Source of the DNA: CAYWBI01 sp964456445
GTDB taxonomy: Bacteria > Calditrichota > Calditrichia > Calditrichales > J004
Length of the DNA stretch: 7,037 bases
Direction: 5' to 3'
NCBI GenBank assembly: GCA_964456445.1
Contig: CAYWBI010000193.1
Coordinates: forward strand, 1 to 7,037
Each line of letters opens with the position of its first letter. Position 1 is the first letter of the stretch. Shown piece after piece: positions 1-6,492 of the stretch. A program made the translations under genes and the position numbers. The notes beneath the pieces were generated by a model, which ran no database searches, had not been told where the DNA came from, and saw nothing but the letters and a program-made list of their open reading frames with translations.

Positions 1-50
1 GTTCTACTTAAAAATGTGTTTAAAAATAAGATTTATCTGAGTTTATTTTT

Positions 51-114
51 ACCGCAAAGTCGCAAAGCCGCTAAGTTTTTATTGTTTTTCTTTGCGGCCC
101 CGCGCCTTAGCGGT
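51..114. repeat. Imperfect hairpin made of 8-bp CGCAAAG-like units
   Basis: The left arm (51-75) reads as three tandem 8-mers, CCGCAAAG, TCGCAAAG and CCGCTAAG. The right arm (90-114), read on the other strand, is CCGCTAAG, GCGCGGGG, CCGCAAAG. The two 25-base arms pair at 19 of 25 positions around a T-rich 14-base loop (76-89). This looks like a REP-like or small non-autonomous intergenic repeat. It lies downstream of the minus-strand ATPase gene, but no T-tract follows on that strand, so a simple terminator role is not supported. That similar CGCAAAG-type units recur widely in environmental bacterial genomes is a recollection and was not checked. Confidence 0.6.
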
Positions 115-228
115 TAATTTATAAAATCTTGTTTAGCCGTAAGTTGCCATGGTTCCATTTTTGTCTTTATCAGCTGAACAGTAATCATTTCTTTATAGTA
201 ATTATTCAGCTATATTAAATCATTAGGC

Positions 229-1551
229 TCATACCAACAAATGAAATTTTGAAGCCATATACAATGGTATTTGCAGGAGATTGCCTTTTTTAGGCAGCAT
301 GGGCCTACCGCTCAACAAAACCGCATCCCGCGGCGCATAGCGTTCATTAAAAACCTTCAAACTTTTTGCCTTGCTGCTTATGCCCGCCTTGACCTCGATG
401 GGAACAACCCGGCCTTCATACTCCATTAAAAATTCAATTTCCGAACTATTGCGGTTCCAGGAGTAAATACCTCCATCCCACTTTTTCATCAACTCCGTCA
501 ACACAATGTTTTCAGCAAAATATCCCTTATAGGAACCGTAGTCGTAGGCATGAACCGTTTTGGGCGAAAGATCGACCATGCAGCCGAGAATGCCAACATC
601 AAAAAGATAGAGCTTAAAACGTTTTTCATCTGTGTAAGCCTGCAAAGGCAATCCGGCATTGTTGCATATCGGTACTTTTATTATCAATCCTGCTTTTATC
701 AGCCATTCAATTGGCCCCTCAAGCGAAGCATATCGTGACGCATTGGGCAACACATCTTTAAAAACAAATTTTTTGTTTCCCCGGTTTTCCCTTGCAAGCT
801 GCACGGGCACATTATTAAACACAGCAGATATTTTGACCGACTTTATTTTTCCCGAATGTTTGGCCATGTCATCTTTATAATCCTGCAAAAGTTCTTTTTG
901 CAGCTTTCGGACTTCATTGAATGCCATAGCCAGCGATTCCCTCTTTGTCCGAAAAACTTTTACCACTTCGGGAAGACCACCCGTGATCATAAAATATTTA
1001 AAATACTGCCAGATTTTTTGATGCACGGGTTCAGTGACGGGTTGCCCGGCAGAAACAGAACTTAAATGTTTGATCAGACGCTCCTGACCCATCGCAGACA
1101 AAAATTCATCAAAATCCATCGGATAAAGCCGGTAGCGGTTAATTTTACCAACCGGAAAGGGTTCACTGCTCAACTCCACACCAAGCAAGGAACCTGAGGC
1201 TGCTATGTATGCCCGGGGCTTCTGTTGTGCAAAATATTTCAGCGCGGTCAAGGCCCGGGGACATTGCTGAATTTCATCAAATATAATCAGCTCCCTTTCC
1301 GCTTCTATCTGCTTGTCAATAAGCAGACCTAAATCCCTCAGGATTCTGTCCGGATGGAAATCCGCATCAAAAACTTTGCATAAAGCCGGATTTTCCATAA
1401 AATCAAAGAGGTGATAATCCGGAAAAGCCTTTTGGCCCAACTGTTCCAGGCAATACGTTTTCCCAACCTGTCGGGCGCCCTGCAACAATAAGGGTTTACG
1501 CCGTGGCTTGTCTTTCCATCGCAGCAATTCATCATATATTTTTCGTTTCAT
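229..1551 (-). CDS. AAA+ ATPase with DUF4143 C-terminal region
   Basis: This is a 440-residue protein of the AAA_14/DUF4143 family. A P-loop ATPase domain at the N terminus is joined to a C-terminal region resembling a PD-(D/E)xK nuclease fold. The Walker A motif is GARQVGKT at residues 25-32. Walker B is LIIFDE at 88-93, and a sensor-1-like stretch, SGSLLG, is at 119-124. The C-terminal part has YLFDVGILG, the usual DUF4143 signature, followed by a nuclease-like set E373, E386, K388 in an IEVKAG context. Full-length members are usually about 380-450 residues, so this looks complete. The family is widespread and often variable between strains, but its cellular role is not settled. The ATG is preceded only by a weak ribosome-binding site. 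The gene follows the propeller gene on the same strand after a 165-base gap filled with repeats, so it is probably a separate transcription unit. Confidence 0.9.
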   Translation of the reverse strand: MKRKIYDELLRWKDKPRRKPLLLQGARQVGKTYCLEQLGQKAFPDYHLFDFMENPALCKVFDADFHPDRILRDLGLLIDKQIEAERELIIFDEIQQCPRALTALKYFAQQKPRAYIAASGSLLGVELSSEPFPVGKINRYRLYPMDFDEFLSAMGQERLIKHLSSVSAGQPVTEPVHQKIWQYFKYFMITGGLPEVVKVFRTKRESLAMAFNEVRKLQKELLQDYKDDMAKHSGKIKSVKISAVFNNVPVQLARENRGNKKFVFKDVLPNASRYASLEGPIEWLIKAGLIIKVPICNNAGLPLQAYTDEKRFKLYLFDVGILGCMVDLSPKTVHAYDYGSYKGYFAENIVLTELMKKWDGGIYSWNRNSSEIEFLMEYEGRVVPIEVKAGISSKAKSLKVFNERYAPRDAVLLSGRPMLPKKGNLLQIPLYMASKFHLLV

Positions 1552-1610
1552 TTTCCAGACCGCTTTGTGTTATTCTGCGGAAAAATAACGAAATATAACT
1601 TTTTTTGCAA

Positions 1611-1706
1611 TTTTTCATAGGAATAAACGCGATGCATTACATTTTTTCATAGGAATAAATGTAATGCATTACACTTTTCCATAGGAATATGTGCATATTT
1701 TTATTT
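1611..1706. repeat. Array of 32-bp direct repeats (about three units)
   Basis: The core CATAGGAATA recurs at 1616, 1648 and 1680, an exact 32-base period. Units 1 (1611-1642) and 2 (1643-1674) match at 28 of 32 positions. Unit 3 (from 1675) keeps the T-run plus core and then diverges into a T-rich sequence just beyond the propeller gene's stop codon. Units abut with no unique spacers, so this is a tandem repeat and not a CRISPR array. It fills most of the gap between the two minus-strand genes. Its function is unknown. A small mobile or dispersed intergenic element is possible. Confidence 0.75.
1632..1669. repeat. Perfect 13-bp inverted repeat inside the 32-bp array
   Basis: ATGCATTACATTT (1632-1644) is the exact reverse complement of AAATGTAATGCAT (1657-1669), with a 12-base loop; a G-T pair could extend the stem by one. 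The arms come from neighbouring 32-bp units, because each unit contains the near-palindrome TGTAATGCATTACA or its variant. A stem-loop in RNA, a cruciform or a dimeric protein-binding site are all possible. There is no T-tract immediately after the stem on either strand, so a classical terminator is less likely. Confidence 0.65.
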
Positions 1707-1716
1707 CCGCCCCGTG

Positions 1717-4700
1717 CTATTTCAGCGGCCAGGCGGGCAATTCCCCCGGCACCATGGGCAGACCTTTTAAATCCGCATCATGGACAAGGCTCCGCCAATC
1801 TTCCTGTAGTTTTATAAGTTTCTTGTAGGCCATTTCAAATTCTTCGCTGGCGATTTGATAATTCTTTTTATGCGTTGCGGTGATTTCTGCCGTGGAACTC
1901 CAGGCACCGTAGATCACTTCCTGCAGACGGCCGGTCATTGTGGGCGGCACCGGTTCACTATGGCTGCGGATAACCACGTCTCCCTGAAACATTTTCTGTA
2001 AATCGGCCAGTTCTTTTACCAGGACATCGCGCCGTTTACGCAAATCGGACGTCGCACCCGGTGTATCAAACAAACCTTTTTTAAGATACTTCATGGATTG
2101 GATCAGTTCGTTAAGCCGATTTTGCGCACCAAACATCACCCGCTGTAAACGGGCGGTTTTTTGTTGAAAAGCAAGCACTTCCCTGCGATCGGCCTGCGGC
2201 AATGTACTGTTTTTGAACGGCACACATGCAAAGCTTTGCTTATTGCCGATCGGCTGATAGAGGCCATTGGTCCATTTTTCCAGACCGACCTTATATTCAC
2301 CGGGCGCCACACGCGGGCCTGTTGGCTCAGAATCCCATGGGCTCTCATCGGAGCTTTTCTTTAAACTGACCGGATCGGAAGCCGGGTAACGCAGATCCCA
2401 GGTTACCCGGTTCAGGCCTGCCGCAGTGGGAGCGGACAAACGACGGACCACCTGGCCATCGGCGTCGCGTACGGTCAAAATTATCTGTGGTTTTTCTTCC
2501 CATTGCTCGGCTTTAAGTGCCTCCCATGAGGGATAGCTGACATCCTTTTGTTTTGCTTCTTTGCTGTGACGTAATTCTTTTTTGGTTTTCACGGCGTCCT
2601 TTAAATAATAACTGAAGACCGCGCCAAAGGCTGGATTCTTTGCAGTAAAATAGGCATCGCCCTGAAAGGCTTTCCCGCGCAGACCAAGCGGCGCGTTCTG
2701 CACGTACATCAACGCTGTTTTCACCGGGAAGAGTTCCGCTTCCTTTTTCAGGGTTTTCCGGTTCATAAAACGTAGCGGCGTGTAATCATCCAGTACATAA
2801 AAACCCCGGCCAAAGGTGGCCAGCAACAAATCATTTTCCCGGCGCTGAACATCTATTTCCCGTACGCAGATCGTCGGTAATCCGCCCTTTAGCTGACGCC
2901 AGCCTGCGCCACCGTTATTTGTAAAAAAGACGCCGTATTCCGTGCCCACAAACAAAAGGTTTGCATCAACGCCATCCTCGGCAATGGTATAAACCGTGCC
3001 TTTTTTGGGCAAATTGGAGGCGATGGAACGCCAGCTTTTACCGCCGTCCGTGCTTTTGAGGACATACGGTTTAAAATCGCCTTTTTTATGATTATCAAAT
3101 GTGGCGTAGATAACCTTTGCGTTGTGCAGCGAGGCCTGAACGTCGCTGACATAACTCATTTCCGGCACCCCGGGAAAACGGGCGGTTTTACGCCAGTTTT
3201 TACCACCGTCGGGACTTATCTGAATCAACCCGTCATCGCTACCAACCACCAGCAGCCCTTCCTGCAGGGGCGATTCGTCCAAGGCGATGATTTCGCCGTA
3301 AAAAGAGGTGGAGGTGTTCTTGGCAATGGCGTCGGGCCCCCAGACCCTGCCCATCACCTTTAATTTGTTGCGGTCCAGATGGCGGGTAAGATCACCGCTT
3401 ACGGGCTGCCAACTGTTGCCGCGGTCATCGCTGCGGAACAGGACATTGGCGCCAAAATAAAGTCTTGTGTGGCTGTGCGGACTGACAAGGATCGGCGCGT
3501 TCCAGTTCCAGCGCAGCGCCTCCCCGCCCTTTTCCGGCTGAGGCTGGATGGATACCATCTCGCCATTGCGTTTATCATAGCGCACCAATCCGCCATATTG
3601 ATACTGCGAGTAAACGATATTGGCGTCGGTTGGATCGATGGCGGTTTTAAAGCCATCGCCAAAAACCGTTACAAACCAATCGCTGTTGCGGATACCGTTT
3701 ACCGAGGTATTTTGCACGGGCCCGCCGAGCGTCGCGTTATCCTGTGTGCCGCCGTAAACATTATAAAAAGGCGCGTCGTTATCGGCGGTTACATGGTAAA
3801 ACTGCGTGACCGGGATATTTGGGAAAAAGCGCCAGGTTGCCCCACGGTCGCGGGTGCTGTACAAACCGCCATCGCAACCGGCCAGCATGTTTTGCGGTCG
3901 GACCGGATCGATCCACAGCACATGGTTGTCCACATGTTTGTATTTTTCGCCCACGCGTTTCCAGCTTTTACCGCCATCGGTGGTGACCATCATCCAGGTA
4001 TCCATGGAATAGACCCGCCCTGCATCCTTTGGATCGGCGATAATTTCCTGATAATACTGCGGCGATCCGCTGACATAGCCGCTTTGTTTTTTCCAGTTTA
4101 TCCCGCCGTCGGTGGAACGGTAAAAGCCTTTTTCCTTCTGTCCCGCCTCCACAATAGCATAAATCGTGTTTGGCGCCGCAGGCGATACGGCCAGACCGAT
4201 GCGCCCCATATCCCCTTTGGGCAGACCGTTGCTTAACTTGCGCCAGTTTTTACCGGCATCGGTTGTTTTGTAGAGGGCCGAACCGGGCCCGCCGTCTATC
4301 AGCACCCACACATGGCGGCGCCGCTGATAGGTGGCGGCATAGATGATATCCGGGTTGCGCGGATCAAAAGCAATGTCCGTCACACCGGTGGCCTTATCGA
4401 CTTTAATGAGGCTTTTCCAGTGTTTACCGCCGTCGCTGCTTTTATACAAGCCCCGATCGCCGCCATCATTCCAGAGCGGACCCTGGGCAGCAACATATAT
4501 CACCTGTGAATTGCGTGGGTCGATCAGGATTTTGGCAATATGTTCGGAGTTTTTCAGCCCCATATTCTGCCAGGTCGTTCCGCCGTCGATGGATTTATAG
4601 ACGCCGTCGCCGTAAGAAACGCTGCGCTGACTATTGTTCTCGCCGGTGCCCACCCACACCGTCAGCGGATCATTGGGATCGATGCTGACACAGCCGATGG

Positions 4701-4974
4701 AATAAGAGCCCTGCCCGTCAAAGACCGGGTCAAAGGTTGTTCCGCCGTTGCGGGTGCGCCATACCCCTCCGGAGGCCGCCGCCACGAAAAATCGGTTGGG
4801 ATCGGTCAGGTCCACCGCAATATCGCTGATACGACCGCTGGTTACCGCCGGTCCCAGCGAGCGGAATTTAAGTCCGTTTGGCGCATTGTCCAAAGCGTTT
4901 TTCTTTTCAGCCGCCCGGCCGGTAAAGGTAAAAATCGAAATGAGCATAAAAAAGGAGAGAACAAAGGGTTTCAC
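1717..4974 (-). CDS. Secreted Asp-box (BNR/VPS10-like) beta-propeller protein
   Basis: From the GTG start this is a 1085-residue exported protein. A short basic start and hydrophobic segment (residues about 3-18), ending in GRAA near 19-22, form a likely signal peptide. Asp-box motifs of the S/T-x-D-x-G-x-x-W type occur at about residues 128, 179, 237, 287, 331, 374, 515, 587 and 641. Degenerate copies lie near 73 and 685. This fits the sortilin/VPS10-like propellers and the glycosyl-hydrolase BNR-repeat superfamily. Propeller-terminal FGRGFYVLDD (about 721-730) is typical of a bacterial group annotated as WD40/YVTN/BNR-like. An Ig- or FlgD-like segment (about 831-898, with NRVTWDLRYP and APGEYKVGL) and a mostly helical charged tail (about 926-1064) follow. 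The protein probably acts in the periplasm or outside the cell. No catalytic set is visible, so Asp boxes alone do not make it a hydrolase; ligand and substrate are unknown. It is GC-richer than the plus-strand genes to its right. Confidence 0.88.
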   Translation of the reverse strand: MKPFVLSFFMLISIFTFTGRAAEKKNALDNAPNGLKFRSLGPAVTSGRISDIAVDLTDPNRFFVAAASGGVWRTRNGGTTFDPVFDGQGSYSIGCVSIDPNDPLTVWVGTGENNSQRSVSYGDGVYKSIDGGTTWQNMGLKNSEHIAKILIDPRNSQVIYVAAQGPLWNDGGDRGLYKSSDGGKHWKSLIKVDKATGVTDIAFDPRNPDIIYAATYQRRRHVWVLIDGGPGSALYKTTDAGKNWRKLSNGLPKGDMGRIGLAVSPAAPNTIYAIVEAGQKEKGFYRSTDGGINWKKQSGYVSGSPQYYQEIIADPKDAGRVYSMDTWMMVTTDGGKSWKRVGEKYKHVDNHVLWIDPVRPQNMLAGCDGGLYSTRDRGATWRFFPNIPVTQFYHVTADNDAPFYNVYGGTQDNATLGGPVQNTSVNGIRNSDWFVTVFGDGFKTAIDPTDANIVYSQYQYGGLVRYDKRNGEMVSIQPQPEKGGEALRWNWNAPILVSPHSHTRLYFGANVLFRSDDRGNSWQPVSGDLTRHLDRNKLKVMGRVWGPDAIAKNTSTSFYGEIIALDESPLQEGLLVVGSDDGLIQISPDGGKNWRKTARFPGVPEMSYVSDVQASLHNAKVIYATFDNHKKGDFKPYVLKSTDGGKSWRSIASNLPKKGTVYTIAEDGVDANLLFVGTEYGVFFTNNGGAGWRQLKGGLPTICVREIDVQRRENDLLLATFGRGFYVLDDYTPLRFMNRKTLKKEAELFPVKTALMYVQNAPLGLRGKAFQGDAYFTAKNPAFGAVFSYYLKDAVKTKKELRHSKEAKQKDVSYPSWEALKAEQWEEKPQIILTVRDADGQVVRRLSAPTAAGLNRVTWDLRYPASDPVSLKKSSDESPWDSEPTGPRVAPGEYKVGLEKWTNGLYQPIGNKQSFACVPFKNSTLPQADRREVLAFQQKTARLQRVMFGAQNRLNELIQSMKYLKKGLFDTPGATSDLRKRRDVLVKELADLQKMFQGDVVIRSHSEPVPPTMTGRLQEVIYGAWSSTAEITATHKKNYQIASEEFEMAYKKLIKLQEDWRSLVHDADLKGLPMVPGELPAWPLK

Positions 4975-4979
4975 GACAA

Positions 4980-4986
4980 CCTCCGG
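4980..4986 (-). promoter_or_regulatory. Ribosome-binding site fixing the propeller gene start
   Basis: On the minus strand CCGGAGG lies five bases before the GTG at 4972-4974. The same frame stays open to an ATG at 5110-5112, but that would add 46 residues before the signal peptide. The strong site and the fit of the signal peptide decide for the GTG. Confidence 0.75.
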
Positions 4987-5018
4987 ATTATTTGATTTGT
5001 TTGGGACGATAAAAGCAG

Positions 5019-5047
5019 AATATAATAAATATTGCGCAAAGAGTAAA
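5019..5047 (-). promoter_or_regulatory. Candidate promoter of the propeller gene
   Basis: On the minus strand a -35-like TTTACT (5042-5047) and a -10-like TATATT (5019-5024) are separated by 17 bases. Transcription would begin near 5012, giving a leader of roughly 38 bases that includes the GGAGG site. This is a visual match to the sigma-70 consensus only. An organism using a different primary consensus would weaken it. Confidence 0.4.
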
Positions 5048-5236
5048 AGGAAGGGAATGGTTGAATTAGCCGGAGGCGAAAGGGCATAAAGAAAAAGATG
5101 GTGTTTGGACAACTTGCAAAGCCGGTGGGATTTTAACGGAACAAAAGCATTGAATTTAATATTTTACCGTTGCAGACACTTCAGTGAAAAGGCCTTTATC
5201 GAAGGATTAAGAATTTCATATTTTCTCGATGGTATC

Positions 5237-5263
5237 AAACCCTTTTGTGGGTTTTGCTTTTTT
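5237..5263 (+). terminator. Possible intrinsic terminator, rightward
   Basis: AAACCC (5237-5242), a six-base loop and GGGTTT (5249-5254) form a short stem. It is followed by TTGC and a run of six T residues (5258-5263). TATCAAA (5233-5239) and TTTGATA (5261-5267) form an alternative outer pairing. No T-tract follows on the minus strand, so it would work rightward. No gene that it would end is visible upstream. It may insulate the cyclase-like gene from upstream transcription. Confidence 0.45.
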
Positions 5264-5282
5264 GATAAATGCCGCCCTCATC

Positions 5283-5311
5283 TTGATATTGAGATATTTA
5301 TGTCGTATGGT
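5283..5311 (+). promoter_or_regulatory. Candidate promoter of the cyclase-like gene
   Basis: TTGATA (5283-5288), a 17-base spacer and TATGGT (5306-5311) give a plausible sigma-70 promoter with a leader of about 55 bases. A second option is TTGATA at 5262-5267 with GATATT at 5285-5290. Both lie just after the terminator-like hairpin. The assignment is weak because the region is AT-rich and chance matches are expected. Confidence 0.3.
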
Positions 5312-5362
5312 TATTAAAGCAGAGAGAAGAGATCACTACATTACTATGAAATAAATACAAAT

Positions 5363-5367
5363 AAGGA
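5363..5367 (+). promoter_or_regulatory. Ribosome-binding site deciding the cyclase-like start
   Basis: AAGGA lies five bases before the ATG at 5373. It overlaps an upstream in-frame ATG at 5367, which therefore has no properly spaced site. The ATG at 5373 is chosen. Confidence 0.6.
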
Positions 5368-5372
5368 TGCAT

Positions 5373-6101
5373 ATGAACCGTTGGTCAATTTATGTCGATA
5401 TTGAAGGATTTACTCCTATCTTCAAAGATAATGAAGATCAAGCAATTTTTCTTTTAGGTAAGTTAATAGAATACATCTGGAAAATAGGAAGTGGTGTATA
5501 TTATAATGAAACACAAAGATTGTTCATTCATCAATATGGAGATGGCTTTGTGATTGTATCGAATGGATATGAAGAAGATATAATTCGTCCAATTTGTATT
5601 TCAATTTTCCTAATGCAAATTATGCTTATAAATAACGGCACAGCCCGGATTGGGATTTCAGAAGGTAGCTTTCAAGATATACTTAGCTGTTACCCTGAAT
5701 GTGTTCGAAAAGAAGCACATCGTAGCAATGAAAATTCAAGATGTACAGGCGGATTACAAGTTGGTGCGGGAATTATGAAATTTCAGCAAGTTATGGGTAG
5801 TACATTTGTTAATGCTGTTGCCCTTAATAATATTACCAAAAAAGGCCCTCTTCTTTTAATTGATGCATTATTTAGAAATAGATTTAATAGTCAAGGGATA
5901 AATATTTTATATGAAAATGAAAATTATCTTGAAATAGATTGGATACACTCAAATAACTCTGAGTTGGAAAGAATTTATGGTACTTTAAGTATAGACAAAC
6001 CGGCAAGCTCAGAACTAGAAAGAAATCTACGGCAATATATTCAGAATAATGATTTGCATCAGGATTGGATAATAAATTCAAATATAATAATTGGTAACTA
6101 A
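5373..6101 (+). CDS. Small stand-alone class III nucleotide cyclase-like protein
   Basis: The 242-residue product resembles the catalytic domain of class III adenylate/guanylate cyclases. VDIEGFT at 8-14 matches the first metal-binding motif (D9). YGDGF at 55-59 matches the second (D57). ARIGISEG at 91-98 and GSTFVNAVAL at 142-151 match the later conserved strand and the G-x-x-V-N-x-A motif (N147). The usual base-recognition lysine position appears to be H53, and the usual transition-state arginine position appears to be L151, so substrate and activity are uncertain. There is no signal peptide, membrane segment or obvious sensor domain, so it is probably cytosolic. The gene is AT-rich (17 G+C in the 60 bases 5401-5460, against 33 in 4321-4380 of the propeller gene), which suggests transfer. 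Stand-alone cyclases of this superfamily include the uridylate/cytidylate cyclases of Pycsar anti-phage systems. No cyclic-nucleotide-binding effector is visible alongside, so that role is only a possibility. Confidence 0.65.
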   Translation: MNRWSIYVDIEGFTPIFKDNEDQAIFLLGKLIEYIWKIGSGVYYNETQRLFIHQYGDGFVIVSNGYEEDIIRPICISIFLMQIMLINNGTARIGISEGSFQDILSCYPECVRKEAHRSNENSRCTGGLQVGAGIMKFQQVMGSTFVNAVALNNITKKGPLLLIDALFRNRFNSQGINILYENENYLEIDWIHSNNSELERIYGTLSIDKPASSELERNLRQYIQNNDLHQDWIINSNIIIGN

Positions 6102-6168
6102 TCCAGTTACAAGAATCGCGGTTTTATTCTGTTCGCCACCTTTGGTAATGTTTGTTTTTATAATTCAC

Positions 6169-6197
6169 TTGACACGTGATACGTATCACTATATATT
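6169..6197 (+). promoter_or_regulatory. higBA promoter, near-consensus sigma-70
   Basis: A perfect TTGACA (6169-6174), a 17-base spacer and TATATT (6192-6197) precede the toxin reading frame. Transcription would start near 6203-6205, at the toxin's ATG itself, so the toxin message may be leaderless; no Shine-Dalgarno sequence precedes that ATG. The palindrome in the spacer makes autorepression by the antitoxin likely. Confidence 0.8.
6176..6189. promoter_or_regulatory. Palindromic operator for the HigA antitoxin
   Basis: GTGATACGTATCAC is a perfect 14-bp palindrome lying wholly between the -35 and -10 elements. HigA-type antitoxins bind such palindromes as dimers and repress their own operon. 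A bound dimer here would block RNA polymerase directly. The assignment to HigA rests on position and family habit. Confidence 0.75.
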
Positions 6198-6202
6198 TTC
6201 TC

Positions 6203-6481
6203 ATGATCAAATCTTTTAAGCATAAGGGCATAAAGCAGTTTTTTGTATCCGGGAATTACTCCAAGATTAAAACTGAACATCGAAATAAAATTCGATTAAT
6301 TCTATCAATTCTTAATGCCGCGGGAGATATCAAAGATTTAAATTTTCCCGGTTCAAATTTGCATGCCTAAAAATGTTAATTAAAGGATTTCTGGTCAATA
6401 AACGTAAGCGGAAATGGACGGATCATATTCAAATTTATTAAGACAGATGTTTATGAAATAGACTATTTGGATTATCATTAA
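6203..6481 (+). pseudogene. higB: HigB (RelE-superfamily) toxin, broken by two stop codons
   Basis: The frame from ATG 6203 reads MIKSFKHKGIKQFF and onward through LNFPGSNLH, a clear HigB N-terminal half. Codons 56 (6368-6370) and 59 (6377-6379) are both TAA. The same frame then continues LKDFWSINVSGNGRIIFKF and ends IDYLDYH at a TAA (6479-6481). Its 92 codons before the final stop equal the usual HigB length. Intact HigB is a ribosome-dependent mRNA endonuclease neutralised by HigA. The residue positions generally linked to activity are still encoded in frame (H54, K57, R73, D90, Y91, H92), but translation would stop after 55 residues and lose most of them. The usual Trp of the NWR motif is Gly72. 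No frameshift is present, so the decay looks recent; clustered sequencing error is the alternative. The final stop overlaps the ribosome-binding site of higA. Confidence 0.85.
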
Positions 6482-6492
6482 AGGACAAAAAT

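Larger units (their letters stand above)
4975..5372. other. Gene-free divergent intergenic region
   Basis: About 400 bases separate the leftward propeller gene from the rightward cyclase-like gene. The left end carries the propeller gene's ribosome-binding site and candidate promoter. The middle carries a rightward terminator-like hairpin, and the right end a possible promoter for the cyclase-like gene. A 70-codon open frame at 5105-5317 runs straight through the hairpin, has no convincing ribosome-binding site and resembles no family I recognise. I do not call it a gene. The perfect palindrome AAAGGCCTTT at 5188-5197 is unexplained. Confidence 0.6.

Noticed and set aside
172..211. AGCTGAA/TTCAGCT inverted repeat just after the ATPase gene stop
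   Set aside because: Seven-bp arms with a loop of more than 25 bases and no T-tract on the minus strand, so no better than chance as a terminator.
1611..1706. CRISPR array
   Set aside because: The units abut with no unique spacers, number only about three, and no cas genes are nearby.
3379..4236. Long plus-strand open frame of 285 codons opposite the propeller gene
   Set aside because: It lies wholly antisense to the repeated Asp-box coding region, whose biased codons keep the opposite frame open. It resembles no family and has no convincing ribosome-binding site.
5105..5317. 70-codon plus-strand open frame in the intergenic region
   Set aside because: It runs through the terminator-like hairpin, has no ribosome-binding site at its ATG and shows no recognisable motif.
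6112..6130. Terminator after the cyclase-like gene
   Set aside because: Only a 5-bp AGAAT/ATTCT pairing with no following T-run, too weak to call.
6176..6205. GTG start for the toxin at 6176
   Set aside because: It lies inside the operator palindrome and upstream of the -10 element. HigB homology begins at the ATG at 6203.
6368..6379. Reassigned TAA codons or programmed readthrough in higB
   Set aside because: TAA is the normal stop for the cyclase-like gene and higA here. Decay of a toxin gene is the simpler explanation.
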